Part shown: in pieces, positions 22,831 through 33,448 of the stretch
How the letters are laid out: the number at the start of each line of letters is the position of its first letter
How positions within the stretch are numbered: the stretch's first letter is position 1
Source: Globodera rostochiensis
Lineage: Eukaryota > Nematoda > Chromadorea > Rhabditida > Heteroderidae
Direction: 5' to 3'
Assembly: GCA_018350325.1 (NCBI GenBank)
Contig: JAEVLN010000024.1
Location: forward strand, 775,248-839,247
Length of the DNA: 64,000 nucleotides
The notes under the pieces: model-generated
Seen by the model: the letters and a program-made list of their open reading frames with translations, nothing else
Databases searched by the model: none
What the model was told of the DNA's origin: nothing
Translations under genes and position numbers: made by a program

Positions 22831-23351
22831 ATTCATTACTTTTTTTACCTGAAACCCTGGTTTCTTTTAGTTATAAATTTATCTTAAAATTTAAATGGAC
22901 TTATATTTTTTTGTTGGTTGTTTTAATATTTATCGTACGTTGAACCTTTTATTGTTATGCAAAATCTGCTCTATCAGCAGGTATAAAATTGTCTCCACGA
23001 GTTATTATCAATGCTTTTTAATAATTTCCAAATTTTCATTTTTGGTCCGCAAATTGGGTTACTATTATAAATGCATATGGTTAAAGGAAGTTGTGATACT
23101 TGGTCTGCTTCATTCAAGTTTTTTCCTGACTTGATGCTACTAATGCGCGTTATCATATCTTTTTTTGGCATTTATTGATTTGTTACCAGCTATTTTATTT
23201 TTTAAATTTATAATTCGAAACATCTTTTAATCATTTACAATTATTTATTTATAAATTAGTTTTTGATTAAAGTCATAAATTTATTATTAAAATTATGTAC
23301 TCGAAAGCCATCACATAAGTAACCAAGTATTGGCCATCAGGGAAGTAAACG

Positions 23352-23368
23352 TTAACACGCCGTGTTAA
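23352..23368. promoter_or_regulatory. Conserved palindrome TTAACACG-C-CGTGTTAA, copy 1
   Basis: A perfect 8+1+8 inverted repeat, identical at 29779-29795 and 62610-62626. About 130 bp around it is nearly unchanged in the three copies, while flanking parts of block E have many indels. The function is unknown. Symmetry of this kind suits a dimeric protein-binding site, or simply a mobile-element core. Confidence 0.5.
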
Positions 23369-23840
23369 AACGTTGCTATCTTTTATTTTTGTTTATTAGT
23401 TATGTAATAATCACATTATTATTTTCCAGAATAAATATTAAATATTTCTTTGTAGGCGTTTGTTATTAATTCATAAGAGCCAATATTGTATAAAGATTTA
23501 AAACAAAGGTAACTCTCCTGCCACGTAAGTTATATGTACCTCGGGCGAAGAGTGTGTGCAAAAGGTAAAGAATGCAATGATGCGGAGGCTCTTTAGCATC
23601 TATTTTCGGTGTAAATTAATATTTGAATTGGTAAAAATTTTACTATTAGTTGTTAATATTACTGTTTTTTTATTTTAATATAAAAATTAGAAAATTTTTA
23701 TATATAAATTATTCTTAAATTTTCATCTGTTCTTTTATTTAATCACTGTCAAAGTACAAGCTTTAGTTCCCGAATTTGCGAGAATATTTTCGAAGACTCT
23801 AACATGTAGATCGGCGTTCTTTTTTTAAAAAAGCACTTAC

Positions 23841-23902
23841 TGCATGATCATGTCCGCTTCCATTCGAGCAGCAGCCAAGCCAAAGTTTATCAAATTTTTA
23901 GG
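23841..23902 (-). pseudogene. Candidate internal exon with GTAAGT donor
   Basis: On the - strand 'aacaaacag' could be an acceptor. The frame PKNLINFGLAAARMEADMIM follows, ending exactly before GTAAGTGC. Copy 3 at 62.9 kb keeps donor and frame, with a synonymous TTG to CTG change. Copy 2 at 30.1 kb has lost one base. A next exon in phase could start at the AG 22 bases later, but that intron would be extremely short. No family is recognised. Confidence 0.35.
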
Positions 23903-24000
23903 CTGTTTGTTATTTAGTTATTTTAACTTTGGACCATTGACTATTTTATCCAATAATTTTAAATAAGAAAAAAATTAGAAAATCATAAAAAGACATTTTT

Positions 24001-24114
24001 TTATTTGTTAAATTTATTGACATGTCTTTTAGTCATTTCATCCTTGGAGAGCAAATGAAATTGCTGTTGATATTTGTCTTGAAGTCGAATCAAATATAGT
24101 GTCTGTTGTTTATA
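24001..24114 (-). other. Conserved 37-codon frame (pair 63018-63131)
   Basis: The - strand reads YKQQTLYLIRLQDKYQQQF, HLLSKDEMTKRHVNKFNK, TAA. The copy at 63018-63131 has the same length with no indel. The only two differences I see are CAG/CAA and AGA/AGG, both synonymous in this frame. Neighbouring sequence differs by several indels. This is the strongest hint of protein-level conservation in the repeats. It is a highly charged, Gln-rich piece of unknown identity, probably part of a larger gene with the exon at 23841-23902. A functional copy may lie elsewhere in the genome. Confidence 0.45.
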
Positions 24115-24718
24115 TTAATTTGTTTATTTATTATTTTTGAATAAATGCTTTTATCCAAACCATAAGTTTATATGAAAAGATCAACATTTAAAATGCTTTT
24201 GTGTACTTTAATTTTTCTTATTTTGCTTGTTTATTATTACATCCATCATTATTTATCAATTTTTTATCAATATTTGTATTAGAATCTTAAGAAATATTAT
24301 CTTGCGTAAACTTTGAAATATAATGTGGTTTTTGAAAAAAATAGAAGTTTATTAATTCGTATTTTGATTCGCTATTTGGTTTTTTAGATAAATATTTAAG
24401 AATTCCTTTTGGAGCGCAACAACCGAAACATGTCCAGAAATCCTTACGAACATCTGCTTCATACTGCAAAGCAAGTTTTTTTTATTTTAGAAGATTTTTA
24501 TTTTAGTTACTTTGTGCTTTATTTTAAATACATACCAATTTTTATCAAAAATTCATCCCTTTCTTTTGATCACAGATTTATTTTTTCGTTTCAATAATTT
24601 TTTTTTAATTGTCTTTTCTTAATTAGTCATGTTATTACATTTTTTTGATTTTACTGCGTTTTGGAAAGGTTTTTTAATTAATCCAAATAATAAATTAGCA
24701 TAAATAAAATCATAGCTA

Positions 24719-24910
24719 ATGATGGCTGCTTTGAAAACCTATCAGATGAAGGCTTTAGGCAAGGTAATATAACAATTCCCTAACTATTTTTATTTTACTT
24801 ATAAGCATATCACTCACTATCAGTAATTACATTATTTTTAAATGCAGTTTATGCAACTGACGGCCTTCCTTCAAGGAACTCGATTTATGTTTGGTTTGAG
24901 AATCAGTTGA
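24719..24910 (+). other. Candidate two-exon mini-gene with an 84-bp intron
   Basis: An AAG-GTAATA donor at 24764 and a 'tttttaaatgcag' acceptor ending at 24847 bracket an 84-bp intron. Joined in one phase, the exons 24719-24763 and 24848-24910 read MMAALKTYQMKALGK and FMQLTAFLQGTRFMFGLRIS, then TGA. In another phase they read NDGCFENLSDEGFRQ and VYATDGLPSRNSIYVWFENQ. Both are open, so the frame is undecided. No duplicate was seen and no family is recognised. The splice signals are the main support. Confidence 0.35.
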
Positions 24911-25140
24911 ATTTATTCTTTATTTAATTAACAAAATTGTTTCAAAAAAATTAAGCCGATTTTTAGGTATGTATTTATGGGCTAAGTTTTTAAGGCACCA
25001 AAAATTCAAATCCTAATATTTTAAATTTCAATTTGTTTTTTGTTTTACAAAATAATAGCATACATTTAAACAGTAAACATTTTTAAATTTAGCAATATCG
25101 TAATAATTGTTCAAATTTACCATTAGGTTTGTTTAAAAAG
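24885..25140. repeat. Inverted repeat arm (pair 30140-30375)
   Basis: Read backwards, 30140-30375 matches this stretch. Shared words are 'taaacctaatgg' type termini and 'tttaaatttcaatttgtttt'. The adjacent 25200-25355 instead matches 30465-30620 in direct orientation, so one arm was inverted after or during duplication. Confidence 0.7.
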
Positions 25141-25199
25141 TCAGTTTAGAACTTTTTTCAAATTTAAATATTTTTAAGTACATATCGCATATCAATTGT

Positions 25200-25355
25200 T
25201 ATAGTATTGCTTGCGCTTATTCTTTGTACTTGTACTTATATTTTTTATTTAAATATTTTTAAATGATTGAAAATTATTAGTTTTTTAATATATTTTTAAT
25301 TGCATTTTTTATTGAATGACTTATCGGCATCTCCAACTCACTGCGTTTGCTCAGA
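25200..25355. repeat. Direct repeat (pair 30465-30620)
   Basis: 'gtattgcttgcgcttattct', 'ttaatatatttttaattgca' and 'catctccaactcactgcgtt' recur with few changes at 30465-30620. Confidence 0.85.
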
Positions 25356-25867
25356 TTTTATCGCTATGTATAGATGCAAAATCGTTGGTAAAATCGATAC
25401 TGTTATTGTTGAATATTCTTATGCAATTTTTATTTAAATTTAGAATTTTTTTATTTAAAATTAAGTCAATATTGAGAAGTATGATAGGTTTGCCAAGCCT
25501 GATGTTATTATTCGCTTGGTTTAAAAATATTTGTAGAGTTATTATAAATATCATAGACGAAGACAACTTTTATTTTCATGTTTGCAGTTTTTAATATTAC
25601 TGCTTTACTTAATCGTTAATTATCACGCAAATATCGGGCTGTCAATAAACCTGTTCAACCTTTTTTTTGACTTAAAATCTTAATTTTTCTATACAAGGGA
25701 GGGAGGCAAACAGAAATATGGCAATTGAAGGTAATTGGATGAACGCTTACCTAATTTTGCATCAATAAATGGATGAATATGAACAAATAAATGGCGAACG
25801 GAAACAAAAATGACGCCCGACATCACATTTAGTGATTATGGTGGCTACCGAACCGAATACAACCGGT

Positions 25868-25976
25868 CCGAATGCCGACCGTCCGAATGTCGACCAAGCC
25901 AAAATCGGTCCGAATGTCGACCAAGCCAAAATCGGTCCGAATACCGACCAAGCCAAAATCGGTGCAAATCCGAACC
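25868..25976. repeat. Tandem repeat, 27-bp unit, about 3.5 copies
   Basis: Three adjacent 27-bp units (25883-25909, 25910-25936, 25937-25963) are flanked by partial units. The unit contains 'gtcgaccaagccaaaatcgg'. Because 27 is divisible by three, frames stay open on both strands (VDQAKIGPN on +, LAWSTFGPI on -). Neither looks like a real gene. Confidence 0.9.
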
Positions 25977-26139
25977 TTTATGAATCAAACCCGGTTTTAG
26001 CATTAAAATTAATTTATAAAAAATAGAATCTTTTTATCGGCTGGTTCATAATAATATAAAATCAACGGGCAAATAAAAATTAATAAATCAACGTACAAAT
26101 AATTTGGTTTAATAAAATAAATATACTCAATAAAGATTC

Positions 26140-26418
26140 TCAATATTCGTGACCAGAGTTTTCATAAAATGAATAGTAAGGCGGGTAATCGAATTGCGGG
26201 CTGTGTGGGGGAGGGATGTTTTCCTCATTTTCGTCGAGTACCTCCAGATCTGTTGCTTCGTCTTGCTCTTCATCTACATTCACTTCACCAGACGCGGTCA
26301 TATTTTCGACGATGCCAACTCGATGCAGGGAAAGTGAGATGGCCTCAAGAAAGTCCTTGATGTCTTCATCGGTGTGAAGTGGAGCATTTTTTAAGAAGTG
26401 TTTGATCGTCTTGTCCAT
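26140..26418 (-). CDS. Small acidic protein, 92 codons, unknown function
   Basis: A TGA lies directly before the ATG at 26418, so the start is well defined. 'ctatataaat' about 15 bases upstream could be a TATA box. The protein begins MDKTIKHFLKNAPLHTDEDI. A basic N-terminus is followed by a predicted helix (about residues 14-40) and a strongly acidic middle (about 46-68, many D and E). A Pro/Tyr-rich tail contains PPPHSPQFDYPPYYS. There is no signal peptide or membrane segment. Composition is much richer than its surroundings, and codon use is not the A/T extreme of nearby chance frames. No poly(A) signal is obvious downstream and no second copy exists in the window. I do not recognise it. 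It could be a real gene, an accessory ORF of a mobile element, or a retained domain of a larger gene. Confidence 0.55.
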   Translation of the reverse strand: MDKTIKHFLKNAPLHTDEDIKDFLEAISLSLHRVGIVENMTASGEVNVDEEQDEATDLEVLDENEENIPPPHSPQFDYPPYYSFYENSGHEY

Positions 26419-27130
26419 TCACCCGATTTATATAGTTCAAAAAGTTCTTTTTTTATATTTTCAAAATATTGAATTTAATTAATAAATATTGTTATAAATT
26501 TTACAATTTAATACTTATATTGTTTTATTAATTATTTTAATAAATTTAAATTTTGGAATAAATTTTAGGTATTTCTTAATATATAATCTTTTTCAAAAAA
26601 AAAATTAACATTCCAATATCCATAAGATTCTTGAGAAATTGCCATATATTATTGGTAGCGTATTGGATCATTTAATTATGATAACAAATATTCTATTGCT
26701 GCGCCTTTATTACTTGAGTTACTTGGCAGATGATGTTTCAGCTTTAAAACCGCGTAATCAAACAAGTTTTCATTAATATTCAATTCTATTTCTTATAAAT
26801 TACGTTTTTTGTACGATATAGACACCTAAAATTATTCTGTTTCATTGCTATTTTATTATTGTTTGAGAACTCGATGTTAATTACAAAACCATTCATTTAT
26901 ATCTATTTAATTTGTTTTTTTAATTTTAGGCATAATTTATTCTTATTTTTTAATTAATATGTGTAAGTGAACTTTTTTCTTCAATTTATTTTATTAGAAG
27001 TTAATCATCATTAATTTTTTACAACTTTTATAACATTTATAGTCTGTAGGGTGTCATTTGATTCGGGAATGTTAAATATTTTATATTCGTAAATTCAAAT
27101 AGAACAAAAAAGTGCTTGATCGACTTTGCA

Positions 27131-27235
27131 TCCTCAGAGGTTTGTTTTAGCTTACAAAGCACAACGGCGTGCCCAGACTCGTGTACTGGTGGGACGGGTT
27201 AAAAACGCAATCCCGGCTTATCTTTTTGTTTAAAT
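27131..27235 (+). other. GC-richer island with acceptor and donor-like edges
   Basis: 'ggtttgttttag' could be an acceptor, and the island runs to 'gacgg' followed by GTTAAA. Two frames are open: LTKHNGVPRLVYWWDG after the acceptor, and LAYKAQRRAQTRVLVGRVKN unspliced. With two plausible frames and no homology this remains only a possible exon. Confidence 0.25.
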
Positions 27236-27506
27236 AATAAACATTGATTGGTCAAATAGGCTATCAGTTCTTTTTTCTTTTTTTCTAATTCTAAAATGTT
27301 AAATAAATTTTTTCTTTTATTAAATCATTTTAAAGTCGCTCAATTGACTCAGTTTACATTGTTTCATTATAAAAATGATTTGTATGGCATAATGTGTTTA
27401 GTCTTACAAAAGCTTTTTTAAAATAAAAATTGTTGATTTTCCTAATGTGTATCATTAACGACCGCACGCTGTTCGTTAAGGTATATCCGCGTATTTGCAA
27501 CACAAC

Positions 27507-28020
27507 AAGGGATGGACGTTATTGTTTTTATTTTATTGGGTTTGGAGAATTTTATTGAGAAAATATCAAAGCGAATTTTTTATATAATATTTATTCAGCC
27601 CCTCCCCTTAACGAAAAATTGGACAAAATTCTACAGTTTTTAGAACAATTTCCTTAACAAATTGAGTCAATATTCAAAATTTTCTCGGCGGTGCCTATCA
27701 GCAACGCCGACCCCCCCCCCTCCCTCAAAACCCGACCCGACCCAAAAACCTCGGGTCGGGTTTCGGGTCGAGAAAAAGAGCCGGGTTTCGGGTAACCCGC
27801 TGCCTTTTTTTAAAGAACGATATTTCTTAAATAAATTGATTCAGGATTTTTTTTGTAAAAGTATGAAACAACCTGAACATTTTTATTAAACCACTTAATC
27901 CATACTTCAAACCAATCACGGATCAAAATCACGGATTATTTCAAAAAAGATCACGGACCCCCAAAAACGCCGTGATTGGCGTAATCCGTGATACGTGATT
28001 CGTAATCACGTCCATCCCTG
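27507..28020. mobile_element. hAT-type non-autonomous element with 8-bp target duplication
   Basis: The ends are inverted: AAGGGATGGACGTTATT at the left, and CAGGGATGGACGTGATT for the right end read backwards. The perfect eight-base duplication AACACAAC flanks them (27499-27506 and 28021-28028). An 8-bp duplication and a CAGGGATGG-like end are typical of hAT elements. The interior has a C-run at about 27711-27723, 'gggtcgggtttcgggtcg' repeats and repeated 'atcacggat' words near the right end. There is no transposase. Confidence 0.85.
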
Positions 28021-28084
28021 AACACAACACAATTATTTCTTTATTCAATTTCTTAACAAAACTGTAAAGTATTAAAAAAAATTT

Positions 28085-28312
28085 CCCTATCGGCGCCTGT
28101 CGGCACCGTCAGACCCACCAACAACAAAATCCGAGGCTAGAAAAGGCTCCGGTCTTGGCTAAAATAGAAAAATTTTAAGAATTAAATTCGAGTATTTACG
28201 CGCCTAAAAAATATTCCTGCTAAATTCCTGCTTTTTGCATAGGCTAATTCTGCTTTTTCCTCCTTTTTCGGTTGCTAATTCTACTTTGTGGGGTTTACAG
28301 GTGGCCACCCTG
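28085..28312. mobile_element. Probable transposon end, left boundary unknown
   Basis: The segment ends in 'caggtggccaccctg', which read backwards is CAGGGTGGCCACCTG, a common type of DNA-transposon terminus. The interior repeats 'attcctgct' and 'aattctgct'. 'tgtcggcaccgtcagac' resembles 'atcggcaccgccggac' at 60466-60482 (reverse strand). No matching left end or target duplication was found. Confidence 0.45.
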
Positions 28313-29049
28313 ATGACAACGCCAGAAAATTAAAAAACAAAAGTTCATAATTGTTTTTATTTAAATGATTTTTATTATTTAAAAAAATTATTTTAAAGCC
28401 TAATCTTTTTAATGTTTTCTTGAATTGTTGATTTAATAAATTAATAGATTTATTCCTTTTTTAATTAAAAATGAAGTGTTTTGAAAAGAACAAACAATGT
28501 AAATCTATCTTTATTTTTTTGATAAAAGCAATTTGTAAATTTTAAGATAAAAATTATTTTGTTATATAATATAAGTATATAAAACTCTACAATTGGTAGT
28601 TGGGTAAATTGTTATTTTGAGGATTTGCATTATTTAATTATTATTTATCATGGCAGTGGCATAAACAAGTTGACCTTTGGAGCATCTCGCATATATTCTC
28701 CGGCTTTTTGCAATGAAGGGCATCGTTGTCCATTAATTGAAGATTTCTGGAGCCAATGCAGTTAAATTCTTAGAGTTTAAACTCGTTTTGTCAGTTAATC
28801 ATTTTTCAGGTTCCGTTATTCGAAAGTTTTAATTTTTTTGTTTATTTTAAATTTTTTAAGTAAATTAAATTTTTTTGTTTTTATTTTATATTTTTTAAGT
28901 AAATTACAAAATATTATTATTTTTTGACAAGTTGCTTGCGCCTTAATCTTGAATTTGCAGCACCCGCGCATAAAGTTATGTTAAGACATATTATTTCAGA
29001 GTATTAAATATTTTTGATAATTAGTAAATATTGTATAAAATATTTCATT

Positions 29050-30130
29050 TAATCCAAATGCTTTTTGATCAAGGTATTTTATCAGTGGTTCAAATATTTA
29101 TTTATATTTATAGAGCCGGTTAAATAATAAAATTGTTTTGTTTTTTATGTTAAAATTTGATATTTTTAAAATTTATACCAGTTTATTCTATTCTATGAAT
29201 AAATTATTTTTTAAAAAATGTAATTTTGTAGTTTCTATATTGGCGTGGTTTTCTAATGTTGTATTCTTCAATAATTTCTAGCATAATACTGCTGGCAAAA
29301 ATTAAAATACATTTTGTCAATACATTATTTAGAACCTGACGTTTCAACTCTCTCATATTCTGACGAGGCCGAACAAACATTTACAAATTTAATAGTGATA
29401 TTTTAAATTATATAAATAATTCAATGTTATATTCATAAATATTCATATTTAACTGTTTTTTATTCATTACTTTTTTCTTCAGCTGAAAACCTGGTTTCTT
29501 TTAGTTTAAATTTACTGTTAAAAATTTTTGGTCCGCAAATTGGGTTACTATTATAAATGCATTATGGTTAATGGAAGTTATGATACTTGGTCTGCTTCAT
29601 TCAAGTTTTTTCCTGACTTGATGCAAATGCGCGTTATCATATCTTTTTTTGGCGTTTATTGATTTGTTTCCAGCTGTTTTATTTTTAAATTTATAATTCG
29701 AAGCATTCTTTAATCATTTACAATTATTTATTTATAAGTCGTTTTCGAAGGCCAACACGGCCATCAGGGAAGTAAACGTTAACACGCCGTGTTAAAACGT
29801 TGCTATCTTTTATTTTTGTTTATTAGTTATGTAATAATCACATTATTATTTTCCAGAATAAATATTAAATATTTCTTTGTAGGCGTTTGTTATAAATTCA
29901 TAAGAGCCAAATATTGCATAAAGGTTTAAAACAAAGGTAACTCCTGCCACGTAAGTTATACGTTTGTCAAAGTGCAAGCTTTAGATTCCGCCCGAAATTG
30001 CGCGAATTTTTTCGAAGACTCTAACATGTAGATCGGCGTTCTTTTTTAAAAAACGTCCTTACTGCATGACCATGTCCGCTTCCATTCGAGCAGCAGCCAG
30101 GCCAAGTTTATCAAATTTTTGGGGTGTTTG
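29050..30130. repeat. Block E, copy 2
   Basis: Second, more deleted copy of block E. It keeps the 'gacgaggccgaacaaacatt' piece (frame lost after a few codons), the conserved palindrome at 29779-29795 and the 'gagcagcagccaggcc' island. It lacks the 37-codon frame found at 24001 and 63018. Confidence 0.9.
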
Positions 30131-30756
30131 TTATTTAGTTGACCTTGTTAACAAACCTAATGGAAAATTTAACCATTAAATTTAAAAATGTTTATTGTTT
30201 AAATGTATGCAATTATTTTGTAAAACAAAAAAAAAATTGAAATTTAAAATATTAGAATTAAATTTTTGTTGCTTTAAAAACTGCAATTAACCCCATCCCT
30301 AAAAATCGGCTAAATTTTTTAAAAATAATTTGTTAATTAAATAAATAATAAATTCAACTGATTATCAAACCAAGCAAAAATCTATGGCTAGGACACGGAT
30401 GAAATGACTAGAGGCGCCTTAAATCGTCATAATTTGAAAATAAAAAATGTCTTTTTATGATTGTATTGCTTGCGCTTATTCTTGGTACTTGTACTTATAG
30501 TTTTTATTTAAATATTTTTTGAATGATTTAAAATAATTAGTTTTTTAATATATTTTTAATTGCATTTTTTATTGAATTACTTATCAGCATCTCCAATTCA
30601 CTGCGTTTGCTGTGTCGCCTTGTGGTTTGTCGAAGAAGCTGCCGAGTTTTTTGAAGTGCAGACATGGCACAATAAATGTAAAAAACGATAGCGTAAAAAA
30701 TCACTATGTCTTTAAAATTTTATCATAAATAAACCAGAACCAAATATATTTTTCAT

Positions 30757-31060
30757 TAATTGATAAATTTGAATTATTTATATTTTTACAAATTTATTTG
30801 CTTCTATTCACTTAAACGATAATTGCATTTTAATGTTTTTTATGTTTAAATGGTATTTAATTTTATTAATGTTTAAAAAACTATTCAATAATCGTATTTA
30901 AATTTATAATTAAGCTAATTTAGCTATTGCAATGCTATGATTTTTATTATTTTTGTGTTGTTTATTCAAAATATTTTTTAATTAATGGTAATATTCAAGA
31001 TTGAAATATTGTTATTATTTGAATTTTATAATAATTTAGCGTTGAATGATTTATCGTTTC
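30757..31060. repeat. Local repeat (pair about 31058-31185) and D4-like piece
   Basis: 'tgataaatttgaattatt', 'tattcacttaaacgat' and 'ttttttatgtttaaat' recur about 300 bp downstream. 30890-31050 resembles the D4 module ('ttagctattgcaatgc', 'gcgttgaatgatttatcg'). Confidence 0.75.
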
Positions 31061-31154
31061 ATCAATTGATAAATTTGAATTATTTCTATTTTTGCTATTT
31101 TATTTGCATCTATTCACTTAAACGATTCTAAATGCATTTTAATTTTTTTTATGT

Positions 31155-31349
31155 TTAAATTGTATTTAACTTTATTAATGTCACAATATGTTCAATTATT
31201 GCAAACTTACGAGGAAATTTAAAATTAATTGCTTTCAAAATATTGGGCTCAAAACACGAAATTAACTGTCGCGGATTGTTACAAATATTTTTCAACAATT
31301 TTATGTTTTTATTTGCAACTTTTTGTAATGGCTCTTGGTCTTTGTGCAT
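31155..31349 (-). CDS. Candidate small protein or first exon, 64 codons
   Basis: ATG at 31349 opens MHKDQEPLQKVANKNIKLL, then KNICNNPRQLISCFEPNIL, KAINFKFPRKFAIIEHIV and on to a TAA at 31155. A TGA lies upstream in frame (K-W-R-K-R just before the ATG). A clean GTAAGT sits at 31210-31205, so the gene could instead splice after KFP. If TAA/TAG were Gln, the frame would run to a TGA at 31062 (95 codons). Composition is less T-skewed than the flanks. No family, signal peptide or membrane segment. No second copy of the coding part exists in the window, although the last 130 bp lie in a local repeat. Confidence 0.4.
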   Translation of the reverse strand: MHKDQEPLQKVANKNIKLLKNICNNPRQLISCFEPNILKAINFKFPRKFAIIEHIVTLIKLNTI

Positions 31350-32110
31350 CCTTTTCCTCCATTTTCATTTATTGTATTCTCAAATTATTTTGAGTAATTA
31401 GCGCGTAGTTTGTTGAATATTGTCTAGCATTGGTTGAATCCGTTGTCGTCATTTTAACATGTTAAATATAAAATAACAAATTATCTTAATACAAATTTTA
31501 TATATGCTTTTAAGATTATTCCAATTTTGTTAGTTTAAAGAATTTATTTAGATTTTTAAGGAATCATACTTGAATCGTGAATTTATTTTTTGATTCTGAG
31601 TCAGTTTTTTTAAATTTTTGTCATTTTAATGGTTATACAATCTTTTTTTTATAAATTTAATGTTTAGGGCATTTATTAAAACTTCAACATTAGGTTGGCA
31701 AATAAATTGGGTTGCAGGAATAATAAAAAGAAATTTGTAAAATATAAGTTGAATTTAAATATTTTGTAATTATGCAAATATGTATTTTTTTAATATTTTA
31801 AAGTAACTTTCACCTTGTCGGTATTCTTTTTTAAATAAATTAAGTGTATCTTTTAAACAATTTTTTTCAGTGTTTTCTCCAGCTTGGGTAAGTAATAATT
31901 TTAAATATATATAACTTATATAATATTTTGAAAACTCAACTTTTTCATCTTTTTTATATAATTTTATGTAAGAGTAGGTTGGTAAATCTTAATCTTACTC
32001 AGAAAATTTTTTCTGGGGTCATTTTAGGTTTTACTAAAAAATGACAAAAAAAGTAGACGCAAAAAGTAAAAATTGATTGTGTTGGTTGGAGGTAATGACC
32101 AATTGACTGA
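31350..32110. other. AT-rich DNA, no gene seen
   Basis: T-rich sequence without a supportable gene. This is the last T-rich stretch before the strand bias reverses at about 32.2 kb. Confidence 0.5.
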
Positions 32111-32127
32111 AGAATGCTGTGTGTGCA

Positions 32128-32190
32128 TCCCCGCCCCCCGCCCCCCCCCCTCCCCCACTCTTCCCCCCTCCCCCTCCTCAAAAATCAATG
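32128..32190. repeat. C-rich low-complexity tract
   Basis: A run of C with occasional T and G on the + strand. The glycine- and arginine-rich frames open on the - strand here are artefacts of it. It lies close to the point where the strand bias changes. Confidence 0.85.
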
Positions 32191-33448
32191 AATTAGTTTG
32201 TGTGTGGGGCAAAGAGAACTCTAATTGCACAAAATGGCTAATAATCCGTTGACAGAAAATAATTGAAAAATGCTCGATTGAAAAAGAAAAATAATTAAAT
32301 TATCATTTTTGAACTAAAATAATCATTCAATAGAAATGCAAATAAGTCACTTGGATGCTTTTATTAAATCGTGCATGAACTAAAATAATTCTGCTATCAG
32401 TCATTGCAATGTTAAAAAATAAAGTCAATTTTTTGAAAAAAGATTTTCAAAAACACTAATGTTTTAAATAAGGGCAAAGTCGCAAAGACTTAAACATTTG
32501 ATCAAACAAATTAAATAACAAATTCATTGATAATATTTATTTTTATAAAGAATCCAATAAAATATTATGCAAAGCACTAATGTATCGACAAATTGAGACG
32601 AGAAAAAAAGTGATATCTATTAAATGTGTTTAACTTCATCTTAAACATTTTAGAATTGACATAAAATGAAGAAATTAGAAAAATTCAAAAAAATACTTAT
32701 CTTATTCCAAATACTATCAAAAGGTGTTGAATACCTGTTTCTTTCTTTGCATAAGGAACGCGTAGCGGCTCAACTCAAAATAAAACCCAATTCAATATTA
32801 CAATTAATTCGCTCAAAAAAGTATTAAAATTTTAAAATTAATGCGGTGTTGACAAAAAATTGATAAGATTATTGACATCAATAAAATCAAAAGTTTTAAA
32901 CAAAATAAAGAAAGTAGAAACACGTGTGTGACTTAAAACAAAGATTTTTTTGTTGCCTCATAACACATAAGAAGTACCTACTTATTTGTCACACAAAATT
33001 TGGATATAAAAAAATCAGTGCCACAAATTTTGTTTATATTTATATAGTCAAGTAAAAAGCAGAAATTTAAAAATGTAAATTTAGGAAAAAATGTTCTAAG
33101 ACGAAAGCGGTTTCGTCATAATTAAGGATTGCTTGCATAAAATACGATAAATCACAAAAAACATAAAGTATTTAGATTCCTACATGAAGGGATACAGGAG
33201 GCTATAGAAGAGGAAGAAGCGCAGGCAGAATTGCGCGGGAAAACTTAACAAACACGCAAGTGGAAAATATAAATCAAATACAAACCAACAAGAATAAAAA
33301 TAAACAAATAATGTTAATAATATTAAAGTAAATTCTACTAAAAAATATAATAATGAAATGAAAAAAATAATAAAATGGTGCTTCATCTTTCTAATCTTTA
33401 TAAAATTTTAAAAAGTTGTGATAAATTTAAAAAAACATTTTAATTCAG

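Larger units (their letters stand above)
22480..24270. repeat. Block E, copy 1 (copies 29050-30130, 61780-63290)
   Basis: Three copies share, in order: 'ttgtttttta' and 'ggcgtgg', 'gacgaggccgaacaaacatt', 'ggtccgcaaattgggttact', 'acgttaacacgccgtgttaa', 'gacatg.tcatgcagtaag' (reverse strand), and, in copies 1 and 3, the exon-like frame at 24001-24114. Copy 2 has deletions. Coding-like pieces lie on both strands. No complete gene can be assembled. Confidence 0.9.

Noticed and set aside
23819..23840. 22-bp GTAAGT...AG intron on the - strand between two islands
   Set aside because: Too short for most lineages, and the AG lies in an A-run whose length varies between copies.
27662..27889. 75-codon + frame with poly-proline
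   Set aside because: It lies inside the hAT-type MITE and reads its C-run and GGGTCGGG repeats.
32024..32230. Gly/Arg-rich - strand frames
   Set aside because: They are translations of the C-rich tract at 32128-32190.
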